NCBI GenBank assembly: GCA_027459645.1
Contig: DAIDHQ010000039.1
Span: forward strand, 1 to 64,000
Reading direction: 5' to 3'
Origin: Vulcanimicrobiota bacterium
GTDB taxonomy: Bacteria > Vulcanimicrobiota > Vulcanimicrobiia > Vulcanimicrobiales > Vulcanimicrobiaceae
Length of the DNA: 64,000 nt
Within the stretch, counting starts at the first letter, position 1. The number at the start of each line of letters is the position of its first letter. The notes under the pieces are model-generated. The model did not search any database. It worked only from the letters and a program-made list of their open reading frames with translations, and was not told where the DNA came from. The translations under genes and the position numbers were made by a program. Below are positions 30,106 through 38,528 of this stretch, in pieces.

Positions 30106-31242
30106 CTGAAGGTTCTCTTCCTGTCGGCAAACGTCGGCACGGGGCACCTTTCGGCGGCCAAGGCGGTCGTCACCGCGCTCAAAGAGCTCGATCCCGCCGT
30201 GCGCACGCAGGTGGTGGATTCGTACAAATACGCGGCGCTCGTCGTTTCCAGCGTCGTCTCGCAAGGCTATCTGCAGATGGTCAAGACGATTCCGCAGATG
30301 TACGGATACATTTACGACCGCGCCGAGCGCGCGACGGAGGTCGGACCGTTTCGCACGTGGGCGCACCAGTTCACCGCTGGAAATTTGCGCGCGCTCTTTA
30401 AACGCGAACGCCCCGACGTCGTCGTCTGCACGCATGCCTTTCCGGCCGGCGCCATGGCCGAATACAAGCGGCTCTACGACGATTCACCTCCCGTGGTCGG
30501 TATCGTGACCGACTTTGCCGTGCATGCCTTTTGGATGCACGACAATATCGAAGCGTACTGCGTTGCCACCGATGCAATTCGCGATGCAATGGTTGCGCGC
30601 GGCATCGATCCGGCGCGGATAAACGTATGCGGCATACCCGTCGATCCGCGATTTGCGCGCACCGATGAAGCGACCGAAGTGCTTCGCGAACGGTTGGGTC
30701 TGCCGGCGGACCGTTCGATCGCGTTGATGATGGGCGGCGGTCTGGGCTTCGGGCCCCTCGAACGCATGCTGCTTGCAATGCAGAACGTCGGCGCGCAGAT
30801 CGCGGCGGTCGTGATCGCGGGACGCAATGCCCGCGTCGAACGGCGCGTCGTCGCCGCCGCCGAAGGCGTGGGATATCCGGTGCGCGTGCTGCGCTTCGTC
30901 GAAAACGTCTACGACTACATGCACGCCGCCGACGCGCTCGTCACAAAGCCTGGCGGGCTCAGCACGGCCGAGGCCCTGGCAGCGCAAGTGCCGCTGGTGC
31001 TCTCGAAGCCGCTGCCCGGTCAGGAAGAACGCAACGTTCGCGTGCTGACCGACTGGGGCGCGGCGGCCCGGGCTCGCAGCGTCGAGGAGCTCCCGGGGGT
31101 GCTGATGAGCGTACTAACGGATTCCCGGCGCCGCAAGCGAATGATTGCTGCAGCGCGGCGTTACGGCCGTCCCGACGCCGCTCGCGATGCAGCAAAGCTC
31201 ATCGCCCGTCTCGCTACGGCAACGAAGGAGGTTGTAGCGTGA
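30106..31242 (+). CDS. MGDG-synthase-like glycosyltransferase (probable CTG start)
   Basis: About 378 residues, GT28-type GT-B enzyme. LKVLFLSANVGTGHLSAAK at the N-terminus is the hallmark of the monogalactosyldiacylglycerol synthase family (PF06925), and TKPGGLSTAEALAAQVPLV is the donor-binding loop. The in-frame codon before 30106 is the TAG that ends the previous gene, and the first canonical start is GTG 30199, which would remove the first strand and glycine-rich loop. A CTG at 30106 with GGAG at 30094-30097, 8 nt away, is nearly forced as the start. It should make a glycolipid from diacylglycerol at the membrane. Confidence 0.85.
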   Translation: MKVLFLSANVGTGHLSAAKAVVTALKELDPAVRTQVVDSYKYAALVVSSVVSQGYLQMVKTIPQMYGYIYDRAERATEVGPFRTWAHQFTAGNLRALFKRERPDVVVCTHAFPAGAMAEYKRLYDDSPPVVGIVTDFAVHAFWMHDNIEAYCVATDAIRDAMVARGIDPARINVCGIPVDPRFARTDEATEVLRERLGLPADRSIALMMGGGLGFGPLERMLLAMQNVGAQIAAVVIAGRNARVERRVVAAAEGVGYPVRVLRFVENVYDYMHAADALVTKPGGLSTAEALAAQVPLVLSKPLPGQEERNVRVLTDWGAAARARSVEELPGVLMSVLTDSRRRKRMIAAARRYGRPDAARDAAKLIARLATATKEVVA

Positions 31243-31784
31243 AACTTCCATCATCGGGAACCTACGCGTTCTGGCTTGCGCTCCTGCGCCTCTATACGGG
31301 CGCGTTCTGGCTCATGCACGGCATTCCGAAATTTACGCAGAGCCAAGATTTCATGCCTCCGAACGGCGTGATGCAACAGTTTGTGAATAGCGCGGTTGCA
31401 AACACGCACGGTCCCTATCAGCAGTTCTTGACCAACGTCGTGCTTCCGCACGCGTGGATCTTCGCGGAGCTGGTGCGCATCGGTGAAGTCATCACCGGGT
31501 GCTTGCTGCTCTTGGGATTCTTTACGCGCGCGGGTGCCGTGATCGGCATGCTGCTCGCGTTGAATTATCTCACCGCCAAAGGCGGGTTGCTGCACCTGAG
31601 CATGTGGTCGGGCATCGACGCGCAAGCGTTCGTGTTGTGCTTTATGAGCCTCGTGTTACCGACCGGCCGCGTTCTCGGCATCGACGGGCTGCTCGCGTAC
31701 GTGCGCAAACGCGCGCCGGCCGCTCCGAAGGCCGTGTTCGTCGAGGAGCCGCCGATGACGGGACCCACCGCACCCACGGGCTAG
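31239..31784 (+). CDS. DoxX family membrane protein
   Basis: 181 residues with four membrane helices. LLRLYTGAFWLMHGIPKF and ITGCLLLLGFFTRAGAVIGM are DoxX-type blocks. The family includes a thiosulfate:quinone oxidoreductase subunit and stress-related proteins; the role here is unknown. The GTG overlaps the stop of the preceding glycosyltransferase gene. Confidence 0.82.
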   Translation: MKLPSSGTYAFWLALLRLYTGAFWLMHGIPKFTQSQDFMPPNGVMQQFVNSAVANTHGPYQQFLTNVVLPHAWIFAELVRIGEVITGCLLLLGFFTRAGAVIGMLLALNYLTAKGGLLHLSMWSGIDAQAFVLCFMSLVLPTGRVLGIDGLLAYVRKRAPAAPKAVFVEEPPMTGPTAPTG

Positions 31785-31808
31785 TCAGTGCGGACGGTAA
31801 GCCGTTGC

Positions 31809-32333
31809 CTACACGTCTTCCTTCGCTTCCCGGATCGCGCGTATGGCCGAGAGTCGCAGTTCCATTTCATCTATGACGATGTGCGAGAGACGTTCCAAAA
31901 AGTTGGCTTGACGCGGCGAGAAGACGCGTGGTTCGCGATCGATGATGCAGAGCGTGCCCAATCGGTGTCCATCGCCGGTTTTTAGCGGCGCCGCTGCGTA
32001 AAATTGAAGCCCCATACTCCCGGAAACGAGTGGGTTAGCGAGCGTTCGAGGATCTTTTCTTGCCGACTCGACGACGTATGGAGCGTCCTGGAGAATGGCC
32101 GAGGCGCACAGCCCCGGATCTCTGGGAATTTCTTCAACACCTTCTAGGCCGTAGCGTGACTTGAACCAAATGCGATCGTGGTCGACGATGGTTACCAGGG
32201 CTATGGGAACGTCAAAGAGATCCGCTGCTAGTGCCGTGATACGGTCGAAAACACCGTCCGGCGGCGTGTCGAGGATAGCGTAGCGGCGCACGGCCTCGAG
32301 CCGTTTTGATTCGAGCGGACTGTCTGCTATCAA
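31809..32333 (-). CDS. GAF domain protein
   Basis: 174 residues, almost entirely one GAF domain: AILDTPPDGVFDRITALA at the N-terminus, DHDRIWFKSRYGL and GTLCIIDREPRVFS later. Single-GAF proteins of this kind often bind small ligands and signal to a partner. The TTG start overlaps the stop of the phosphatase gene upstream in a TTGA junction, so the two form an operon and probably one signalling unit. Confidence 0.85.
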   Translation of the reverse strand: MIADSPLESKRLEAVRRYAILDTPPDGVFDRITALAADLFDVPIALVTIVDHDRIWFKSRYGLEGVEEIPRDPGLCASAILQDAPYVVESARKDPRTLANPLVSGSMGLQFYAAAPLKTGDGHRLGTLCIIDREPRVFSPRQANFLERLSHIVIDEMELRLSAIRAIREAKEDV

Positions 32334-33985
32334 CGTAAGCCTCCATTTTGTTTGGCGATGACGACTCGAGCGTGACTTCCCCCGCCTGGGCGTGGCTCGA
32401 CGCTGAAGTCGAGGGCTAGATGAGCGATCAAATATAGGCCGCGCCCGAACTCGCTGAACAAGTCGGGCGGGAGTTTGGGCAGGAAGAAAAATCCCGGACC
32501 CTTGTCGAGCGCATGCAGCACGAATTGGTCGAACTGTCGCTCGAGAATGATTTCTATCGTACCGGGCGCGTGACGAATTGCATTGCTCATGAGTTCGGAA
32601 AAAATAACCTCGAAATCTATTCTTCGATCCAAGCTATATCGCGCCGCCTCGAGCTGGCACAGGATATCGTGGCGAACGTGCATGGAAGCGTCGCTCCAAA
32701 TGGGGTCGAAGCGCCACCGCGCGATTTCGGTTTCGGCTTCGACGCGCATGGTTAGAATCGCGACGTCATCCCTCGACCTCTCGGGAAGGATCGTGTCGTG
32801 AAGAATGCGCGCGACGCTATCGAATAAGGGGACGGTCGGCGAGGCAAGGACCGATCGCAGCAGCTCGAGGCCGGCTAGCACGTCTCTTGTCGACTCGATA
32901 AGACCGTCCGTATAAAGCACCAATAGGGATTGCGCAGGCAAAGGGACGTGTTGCACCGTGAAGGCAGCCCCGAACTCTGATAAGCCCAGGGGGAGCCTTC
33001 GGTCGGCCAACGCTCGGACCTCGCCGCTGCTCTCGCGAAGTAACGGCGGCGGATGCCCCGCATTCGCGTAAGAAAGGTGCCGGGTAATCGGGTCGACCAC
33101 GGCAACGAATGCGGTGACTACCCGGCCCTCATCCTGGATTCGCAGTGTGCGTTCGGCCGCAGAGAGCATCACGGCCGGGTCCGGATGTACTTGAGCTACT
33201 CCGCGAATCGCTTGGCGGATGTTCATCATCGTTATCGCTGCACCGAGGCCCGAACCGGCGACATCACCAATCGAAAGAATGACTCGCCCATCTTCGATTT
33301 GAAACGCGTCATACCAGTCGCCTCCGACGAGCGCTTCCGAGGAGCCCGCTTCATACAGCGCATCGAAGCGAAAATCGCGGACTTTCGGGAGGGCCGTTGC
33401 GAGAGCGGCGTTTTGGAAAGTCAGCGAGATGCGCCGTTGCGCCTCGAATTTCTGCGCGTTCTTGAGGGCGCGGGCAAAGCGCGCGGCCAAGACCTCATAG
33501 AAGGCTCCGTTCGAGGCAGTTTGCGGTTCGAAGTGCGATGCAACGCCCGCGTGAAGCATACCGATGATGTCCGAACCGTCGCGCATGACCAAAGAAAGTT
33601 CGGCCGTGTCGGCCGCCCAAATTGAACGCTCGCCGGGCCCGAATGTCTTTCCGAGAAGTTGCGCGCGCAACGTCAGGGCGCGTTCCGGGTCGCGATGAGC
33701 GAAAGCCGCGATCCGCGCAATTTCTGAAGAGCCCTCATACAAGGTGATGAGGACCCATTCGGCGCGTGCAGGCACCCAAAAATCACAAATGACCGAAAGC
33801 CGGCTCTCTAGGTCTATCTCCGCTAAGAGTTGTTCCGAAAGCCTGTCCAGGGCAGCCGCTTGGCTTGCGCTCAATGGAGATTGAAGCCGGATATGCAACG
33901 CGTCGAGCGGAAAAGACAGCGTATCATCCTCCGATGGACCACGGAGCAACCGTTCCCCGCGTTCATGATCATGAAACGTCGACAC
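32330..33985 (-). CDS. GAF / SpoIIE-type PP2C phosphatase / anti-sigma-factor kinase fusion
   Basis: 551 residues: a GAF-like sensor (about 40-195), a PPM/SpoIIE phosphatase (about 220-415; GGDWYDAFQIEDGRVILSIGDVAGSG, LLVLYTDGLIES) and a HATPase_c_2 domain (about 425-545; SELMSNAIRHAPGTIEI, DKGPGFFFLPKLPPDLFSE). The fusion can both dephosphorylate an anti-anti-sigma factor and act as an RsbW-like kinase, as in partner-switching control of general stress. No STAS protein or sigma factor is encoded nearby, so its targets must lie elsewhere. GTG start at 33985. Confidence 0.88.
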   Translation of the reverse strand: MSTFHDHERGERLLRGPSEDDTLSFPLDALHIRLQSPLSASQAAALDRLSEQLLAEIDLESRLSVICDFWVPARAEWVLITLYEGSSEIARIAAFAHRDPERALTLRAQLLGKTFGPGERSIWAADTAELSLVMRDGSDIIGMLHAGVASHFEPQTASNGAFYEVLAARFARALKNAQKFEAQRRISLTFQNAALATALPKVRDFRFDALYEAGSSEALVGGDWYDAFQIEDGRVILSIGDVAGSGLGAAITMMNIRQAIRGVAQVHPDPAVMLSAAERTLRIQDEGRVVTAFVAVVDPITRHLSYANAGHPPPLLRESSGEVRALADRRLPLGLSEFGAAFTVQHVPLPAQSLLVLYTDGLIESTRDVLAGLELLRSVLASPTVPLFDSVARILHDTILPERSRDDVAILTMRVEAETEIARWRFDPIWSDASMHVRHDILCQLEAARYSLDRRIDFEVIFSELMSNAIRHAPGTIEIILERQFDQFVLHALDKGPGFFFLPKLPPDLFSEFGRGLYLIAHLALDFSVEPRPGGGSHARVVIAKQNGGLR

Positions 33986-34047
33986 GGGCGCAGGCCCGAT
34001 TGGCGGGTGAAGCGAACCGTCGGCTGAGAATTTGGGATGCCAAGCGC

Positions 34048-34137
34048 GGAGAGATGGCCGAGCGGCTGAAGGCGGCGGTTTGCTAAACCGTTATACGATG
34101 TAAAGTCGTATCGAGGGTTCGAATCCCTCTCTCTCCG
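34048..34137 (+). tRNA. tRNA-Ser (GCT)
   Basis: Class II tRNA of 90 nt. The acceptor arms GGAGAGA and TCTCTCC, the D arm, an anticodon loop TTGCTAA (anticodon GCT), a long variable arm (ATACGATGTAAAGTCGTAT) and the T arm around GGTTCGAATCC are all visible. The CCA end is not encoded. Confidence 0.95.
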
Positions 34138-34182
34138 ATGTCCTTCCGCTTCGCGGAACGCCCTCCGGGCTAGGACATCTAC

Positions 34183-34231
34183 CGGTGACATCCTGTCACC
34201 GCCGGTCCGGCCACATCATGTGGCCGCCGGT
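34183..34231 (+). repeat. Tandem structured repeat with covarying stems
   Basis: Two 24-nt units, 34183-34206 and 34208-34231, both fold into a hairpin followed by GCCGGT. The first stem is GGTGACA...TGTCACC and the second GGCCACA...TGTGGCC: two base pairs are exchanged on both sides, so pairing is conserved while sequence is not. Upstream, GATGTCC (34137-34143) and GGACATC (34173-34179) enclose a further hairpin TTCCGC/GCGGAA. This is the whole gap between two tRNA genes and resembles REP-type palindromic elements. Confidence 0.6.
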
Positions 34232-34278
34232 TGGGAAGGGAAAGAAAAAACGACCCCGTATCTACGGTGGTCGTCATT

Positions 34279-34352
34279 GCGGTCGTAGCTCAATTGGATA
34301 GAGCAACAGGCTACGAACTTGTAGGTTGGGGGTTCGAGTCCCTCCGACCGCG
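34279..34352 (+). tRNA. tRNA-Arg (ACG)
   Basis: 74 nt. Acceptor GCGGTCG/CGACCGC, D arm GCTC/GAGC, anticodon loop CTACGAA (ACG), T arm GGGGGTTCGAGTCCCTC. A34 is expected to be edited to inosine by TadA, encoded at 37766. CCA is not encoded. Confidence 0.95.
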
Positions 34353-34358
34353 GATGTC

Positions 34359-34397
34359 GAACGAGCGCGGGCGCAAGCCTGCGCTCGTTCTCTTTTT
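34359..34397 (+). terminator. Terminator after tRNA-Arg (ACG)
   Basis: GAACGAGCGC (34359-34368) pairs with GCGCTCGTTC (34381-34390). The inner GGGC/GCCT pairs close a GCAA tetraloop, and TCTTTTTC follows. Confidence 0.85.
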
Positions 34398-34484
34398 CGA
34401 AGCGGTCACGGGCCCTGCGAAGTACTTGCTGAACGCGCGCGGGTTTTGCTAGAGTCAGGTGTCGAAACGCCCATGAGGCGTCGT

Positions 34485-34559
34485 GGCTCGGTAGCTCAGT
34501 GGTAGAGCAGGGGACTCATAAGCCCTTGGTCGTGTGTTCAAATCACACCCGAGTCACCA
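34485..34559 (+). tRNA. tRNA with CAT anticodon (Met, or Ile2 after lysidine)
   Basis: 75 nt with encoded CCA. Acceptor GGCTCGG/CCGAGTC (one G-U pair), D arm GCTC/GAGC, anticodon loop CTCATAA (CAT), T arm GTGTGTTCAAATCACAC. The first acceptor pair is G-C, so it is not the initiator type; elongator Met and tRNA-Ile2 cannot be separated with confidence by eye. Confidence 0.9.
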
Positions 34560-34565
34560 TGTTCT

Positions 34566-34594
34566 AGGCCGGTTGCATTGCGACCGGCCTTTTT
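34566..34594 (+). terminator. Terminator after the CAT tRNA
   Basis: AGGCCGGT (34566-34573) pairs with ACCGGCCT (34583-34590), followed by TTTTT. Confidence 0.85.
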
Positions 34595-34640
34595 AATCGA
34601 CGCAGGGAATTGACGCGGTGCGCTAGGATTGAGGGCAGCC

Positions 34641-34871
34641 ATGTCCACCATTCCCTGCGATTTCTGCCCCCATCCGGTCGACCGGAACCAGATGGAGGAG
34701 ATCGAGATCTCGCATTACGTTCCAGATAGCTCCGGAGACGATCTCGCCTACGCGAGGACGTATTTCTTCGGCCACCCCGACTGCGTGCGGAAGTTCTATC
34801 GCTCGCTGGTCGATCACAAGCTGGACTTGTTCAAGCACCTTCCCGCGACGGGCGGTCCTACGCCCGAATAA
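34641..34871 (+). CDS. Small Cys-containing protein of unknown function
   Basis: 76 residues from an ATG with GAGGG upstream. An N-terminal CDFCPHP and a later GHPDC could ligate one zinc ion (C-x2-C ... H-x2-C). The rest is acidic with aromatic residues. It stands alone between two tRNA genes. I do not recognise a family. Confidence 0.6.
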   Translation: MSTIPCDFCPHPVDRNQMEEIEISHYVPDSSGDDLAYARTYFFGHPDCVRKFYRSLVDHKLDLFKHLPATGGPTPE

Positions 34872-34953
34872 TAGACGATATCGTCGTCGCAGGAGGCGGC
34901 GACTGCGTCCAAGCACTGGATGTGCGGCCGCCGCGCAGCGGCGGTGGAATCGT

Positions 34954-35027
<74 letters not shown>

Positions 35028-35051
35028 ATTCTCTCTCAAGGGGTTGCAGAC

Positions 35052-35567
35052 GTGCCCTCCGTATCTGGAAACGTGCAGTTATCCACGGGCCGCTTGCTCA
35101 GCTTCCTCTTCGCAGCTGTGGCCGTGTTAACAGGATGCGCCGCTCCGGCACCGATTGCGCAGTATCCGCCTTTCGTGACGCCCACGCCATCACCGACTCC
35201 GACGGCCCAGCCGACCGCCGCACCGACGCCTACGCAGACGCCCGCGCCCACGCCGACGCCGACCCCCACTCCGGGCGCGATCGGTCTGACGCCGAGTTCG
35301 ATGAACTTTACGGCGACGGGCGCCGGGAACGCACAAAACGTTAGCGCAAGCGAAGCCAACTTCGGCGGAAGTTTCTCTGCCTCAACGGCTGCGAGCGGTC
35401 AACCCGGTTCGTGCAGCGGTATCGCGACAATCGCTGCGGTCAACGCCACCACGTTTACCGTAACGCCTGCCGGTGCGGGGATCTGCTCGTTTACGATTTC
35501 GAACGGCGTCGGAGAGAACGCCACGCTCGATGTGACGGTGACCGTCACAAACGTTACGGGGAGCTGA
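35052..35567 (+). CDS. Lipoprotein with Thr-Pro repeat stalk
   Basis: 171 residues from a GTG start. A signal peptide ends at a lipobox (AVLTGCAAP), followed by a Pro/Thr-rich stalk of TPTP repeats (about residues 43-75). A roughly 90-residue beta-sandwich-like domain follows (GAIGLTPSSMNFTATGAGNA ... DVTVTVTNV), similar in pattern to Ig-like or choice-of-anchor domains. It is probably displayed on the cell surface. A second lipoprotein gene begins 2 nt after the stop. Confidence 0.7.
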   Translation: MPSVSGNVQLSTGRLLSFLFAAVAVLTGCAAPAPIAQYPPFVTPTPSPTPTAQPTAAPTPTQTPAPTPTPTPTPGAIGLTPSSMNFTATGAGNAQNVSASEANFGGSFSASTAASGQPGSCSGIATIAAVNATTFTVTPAGAGICSFTISNGVGENATLDVTVTVTNVTGS

Positions 35568-35569
35568 AC

Positions 35570-37750
35570 ATGCGCAACGCCGTGCAAACCTGCGCGCTTC
35601 TTGCCGCCGCCGTGATGCTCGTTCGCTGCGGCGGCGGCGGTGGCTCGCTTCCGTCGACGACCTCGCCGCAGCCAAAGACTACTCCGCTCACGCAAGCGCA
35701 GGTTACATTTACGATCGCGATTCCGCCGAAAAGCGCGCTCGCGCCGAAATACGTCTCGCCATCGACGGGTTCGGCGACCGTCGCCGTCAAGCCGCAAGGC
35801 GGAAGCGCCGGGACTCCGGTTTCGCTCACGTGCGGCGCATCGTCGTGCAGCGGAACGGTCAACGCTCCGGTCGGTGCCGATTATTTCACCGTCAATCTGT
35901 ATTCGTCGAGCAATCAGTTGCTTTCGACCGGCACGACGTTGCAGACGATTACGGCCGGCAGCGTCAATAACGTCAACGTTACCTTTAACGGCGTCGTGAG
36001 TTCGTTACACGTGAGCGTCGGCGGCGGCAGCATCGGCACGGCCAATCCAAGCGTCGCCGTCGCCGTCAATGCGCTCGACGCAGCGGGCAACACGATCATC
36101 GGACCGGGCAGTTACGTCGACGGCAGCGGTAATCCGCTCACGATAACGCTTGCAGATTCCGACTCCACGACGACGTCGTTGAGTACGACGACCGTGACCG
36201 CTCCGGGCCAAACCGTCACGATGAACTATCAGGGCGGCGGAATCGCTTCTGCGACGATCTCCGCGTCGGCTCCCGGGCTAACGTCGGCATCAGCGAAGTT
36301 CATTCCGACGCCGTCGATTACGTCGGTGGGAACCGTAACGGTGCTCCCCGGCACGAGCGTGTACGAAACGCTCACGGGCAATTTCGCGACGGGCGCGACG
36401 ACCGTCACCGTCAGCAATCCCGCCATTACGACGACGATCGCAACCGTGACCGCAACGCAGCTCAACGTGGTGTTGAACGTGCCTTCGAGCGCAAACGGTT
36501 CGTTTACGCTCACGGCGGTTACCAGTGCAGGTGCGAGCAGTTCCGCAAGCGGTTCGATTGCCGTGAACACGACGCCGTCGCACATCTTGAACGTCACGCT
36601 GACGAGCGACACGGTTGGGGTCGGCGGCGTAACGCCCGGGACGTGCAACGACGGCAATAGCGGCGAATTGCGTTACGAAATCTGCCAGGCTATCACCGAT
36701 TATACGAACAACGGCGTCCCCGACACGATTCTCTTTCCAGGATGTTTGCCGTCCTCACCATGCACGATTACTCTGAGCGCGCCGTTGCCGCCCATGACGA
36801 AGGGCATGACGATCGACGGAGGCACGTACGGCAGCGTTATCATCGACGGCAGCTCGACGTACCGCGCATTTTGGGCCGACAAAGGCACCTTTACCCTCGC
36901 AAATTTGAAGATACAGAACGTCGACGCCGTGGGCGGAAATGGCGGCAGCGGCAGCGGCGGCGGCGGCGGCGGAGCCGGCTTTGGCGCGGGGCTCGTGGTA
37001 AACTCCGGAGCTTCGGTCGCGCTCGCGAACGATGACTTCATAAACGCAACGGTGGCCGGCGGAGCGGGCGGTGCAACGAACGCCGCGCACGGCGGCGGCG
37101 GAGGCGGTGGCCTCTTTGGTGCCGGTGGAACGGCGGCCGGCTCTTGCGGCGGTGGCGGTGGCGGCATCCTCGCGAGCGCTGGATGCGGGAACGGCGGCAA
37201 GGGCGACGGCGGCGGTGCCGGCGTCGCTTCGGGAAACACCAGCGGCGGCATCGCCTACGGTATTAACACGGGCGGCGTCAACGGCCACGGTGTTTCTGCG
37301 GGAGCGGGCGGTCTCGGCGGCGGCGGTGGCGGCTCGTACGGTTCGCCCGGCGCCGGAGGCTTCGGCGGCGGTGGCGGCGGCGGAAGCATTTCGTCGGTTG
37401 GCGGTGCCGGAGGCGCGGGTGGCGGTGGCGGCGGCAGCTCGAGCGGTGCCGGAACCGGCGGCCAGCTCTATGGCTCGATAATGGGCGGCAATGGCGGTGC
37501 GGACGGCGGCGGCGGTGGCGGTGCGGCGGCGGGAGCCGCGGTTTTTGTGATCGGCGGCACACTCGGGGCCGGCAACAGTTTTGCAACCGGCGGGTGCACG
37601 GCAACTGCAGGCGCCGCCGGAAGCGCAGGCGCTACAGTCGGCACGGCGGATTCAACGTGCGTCGGTGCATCAGCCAATTCCACGATTGACGGAACGGCGT
37701 ACGCAAACGGCGGCGCGTTCGCGATTCTTCCGACGACCGGCACGCCGTAG
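35570..37750 (+). CDS. Large Gly-rich secreted lipoprotein with IPT- and CSLREA-like regions
   Basis: 726 residues. A lipobox-type signal (LAAAVMLVRCGGGGG) is followed by several beta-rich domains. One is an IPT/TIG-like unit (TPSITSVGTVTVLPGTSVYE), and another is a block like those preceding parallel beta-helices (TCNDGNSGELRYEICQAI ... PMTKGMTIDGG). The C-terminal 250 residues are dominated by Gly-Gly-Gly runs interrupted by aliphatic residues, as in polymorphic beta-helix surface proteins. Likely an extracellular adhesin or matrix protein; function is inference. Confidence 0.7.
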   Translation: MRNAVQTCALLAAAVMLVRCGGGGGSLPSTTSPQPKTTPLTQAQVTFTIAIPPKSALAPKYVSPSTGSATVAVKPQGGSAGTPVSLTCGASSCSGTVNAPVGADYFTVNLYSSSNQLLSTGTTLQTITAGSVNNVNVTFNGVVSSLHVSVGGGSIGTANPSVAVAVNALDAAGNTIIGPGSYVDGSGNPLTITLADSDSTTTSLSTTTVTAPGQTVTMNYQGGGIASATISASAPGLTSASAKFIPTPSITSVGTVTVLPGTSVYETLTGNFATGATTVTVSNPAITTTIATVTATQLNVVLNVPSSANGSFTLTAVTSAGASSSASGSIAVNTTPSHILNVTLTSDTVGVGGVTPGTCNDGNSGELRYEICQAITDYTNNGVPDTILFPGCLPSSPCTITLSAPLPPMTKGMTIDGGTYGSVIIDGSSTYRAFWADKGTFTLANLKIQNVDAVGGNGGSGSGGGGGGAGFGAGLVVNSGASVALANDDFINATVAGGAGGATNAAHGGGGGGGLFGAGGTAAGSCGGGGGGILASAGCGNGGKGDGGGAGVASGNTSGGIAYGINTGGVNGHGVSAGAGGLGGGGGGSYGSPGAGGFGGGGGGGSISSVGGAGGAGGGGGGSSSGAGTGGQLYGSIMGGNGGADGGGGGGAAAGAAVFVIGGTLGAGNSFATGGCTATAGAAGSAGATVGTADSTCVGASANSTIDGTAYANGGAFAILPTTGTP

Positions 37751-37765
37751 CGTCTTTCGACTGCG

Positions 37766-38242
37766 ATGAATGACGACGAACGCTATATTCGGCGTGCGAT
37801 GGAGCTTGCGGATCTGGCCGCGCGAGGTGGTGACGTTCCGATCGGCGCGGTATTGGTTTCCGGCGATCTCGTACTCGAAGCGAAGAACGAAAAGGAAGTA
37901 CGCCCCGATGCCACCGCTCACGCGGAAATGCTGCTTCTGCACGAGGCCGCGCGACGTTTGGGCGTGTGGCGGCTTTCGGATGCAACGATCTACGTGACGA
38001 AAGAACCGTGCGTCATGTGCGCGGGCGCAATGATCGCGGCGCGTATCAAGCGCGTGGTCTACGGCGCGCGCGATCCGAAGGGCGGCGCGGACGGCGGAGC
38101 GTTCGACATCTTGCGCTCGCCGAGAACCAATCATCGCCTGGACGTAACGGCCGGCGTGTTGGAAGAAGAAGCGGCGGCGCAGCTGCAGCGTTTCTTTCGA
38201 CAAAAGCGGCAACCGGCGGCTGGGGAAGGGTTCGAGACGTAA
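37766..38242 (+). CDS. tadA: tRNA-specific adenosine-34 deaminase
   Basis: 158 residues. The zinc/catalytic signature is HAEMLLLHEA (His52, Glu54) and PCVMCAGAM (Cys82, Cys85). YGARDPKGGADGGAFDIL is typical of TadA rather than of free-base deaminases. It converts A34 of tRNA-Arg(ACG) to inosine; that tRNA is encoded at 34279. Confidence 0.93.
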   Translation: MNDDERYIRRAMELADLAARGGDVPIGAVLVSGDLVLEAKNEKEVRPDATAHAEMLLLHEAARRLGVWRLSDATIYVTKEPCVMCAGAMIAARIKRVVYGARDPKGGADGGAFDILRSPRTNHRLDVTAGVLEEEAAAQLQRFFRQKRQPAAGEGFET

Positions 38243-38288
38243 GTGGGGTAGTTAGGGGCGCTCGAAGGCTCAAAGGAGCCATTGTTAG

Positions 38289-38379
38289 GGAGAGGTGGTC
38301 GAGTGGTTGAAGGCACCCGCCTCGAAAGCGGGCGTACCTGATGAGGGTACCGTGAGTTCGAATCTCACCCTCTCCGCCA
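38289..38379 (+). tRNA. tRNA-Ser (CGA)
   Basis: Class II tRNA of 91 nt with encoded CCA. Acceptor GGAGAGG/CCTCTCC, anticodon loop CTCGAAA (CGA) on CCCGC/GCGGG, a variable arm around GTACCTGATGAGGGTAC, and T arm GTGAGTTCGAATCTCAC. Confidence 0.95.
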
Positions 38380-38384
38380 GTGTG

Positions 38385-38415
38385 AACGAGCCGGGTTAAC
38401 GCCCGGCTCGTTTTT
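38385..38415 (+). terminator. Terminator after tRNA-Ser (CGA)
   Basis: ACGAGCCGGG (38386-38395) pairs with CCCGGCTCGT (38402-38411) around a 6-nt loop, followed by TTTTT. Confidence 0.88.
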
Positions 38416-38528
38416 CTTTCAGAACTCCGTTCGCTCGGCGGCGACGAACGTAACCGCACAATGCCAGCCCGCCCAGCGGCCGAGCAGCGAAGCTTTCCGA
38501 GCGCGGCGGACGATATCTTAGCGGAACC

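Noticed and set aside
35382-37743. Minus-strand frames and direct-repeat appearance over the Gly-rich lipoprotein gene
   Set aside because: GGC-rich codons for glycine produce open antisense frames and repeat-like texture. There are no regular spacers, so this is not a CRISPR array.
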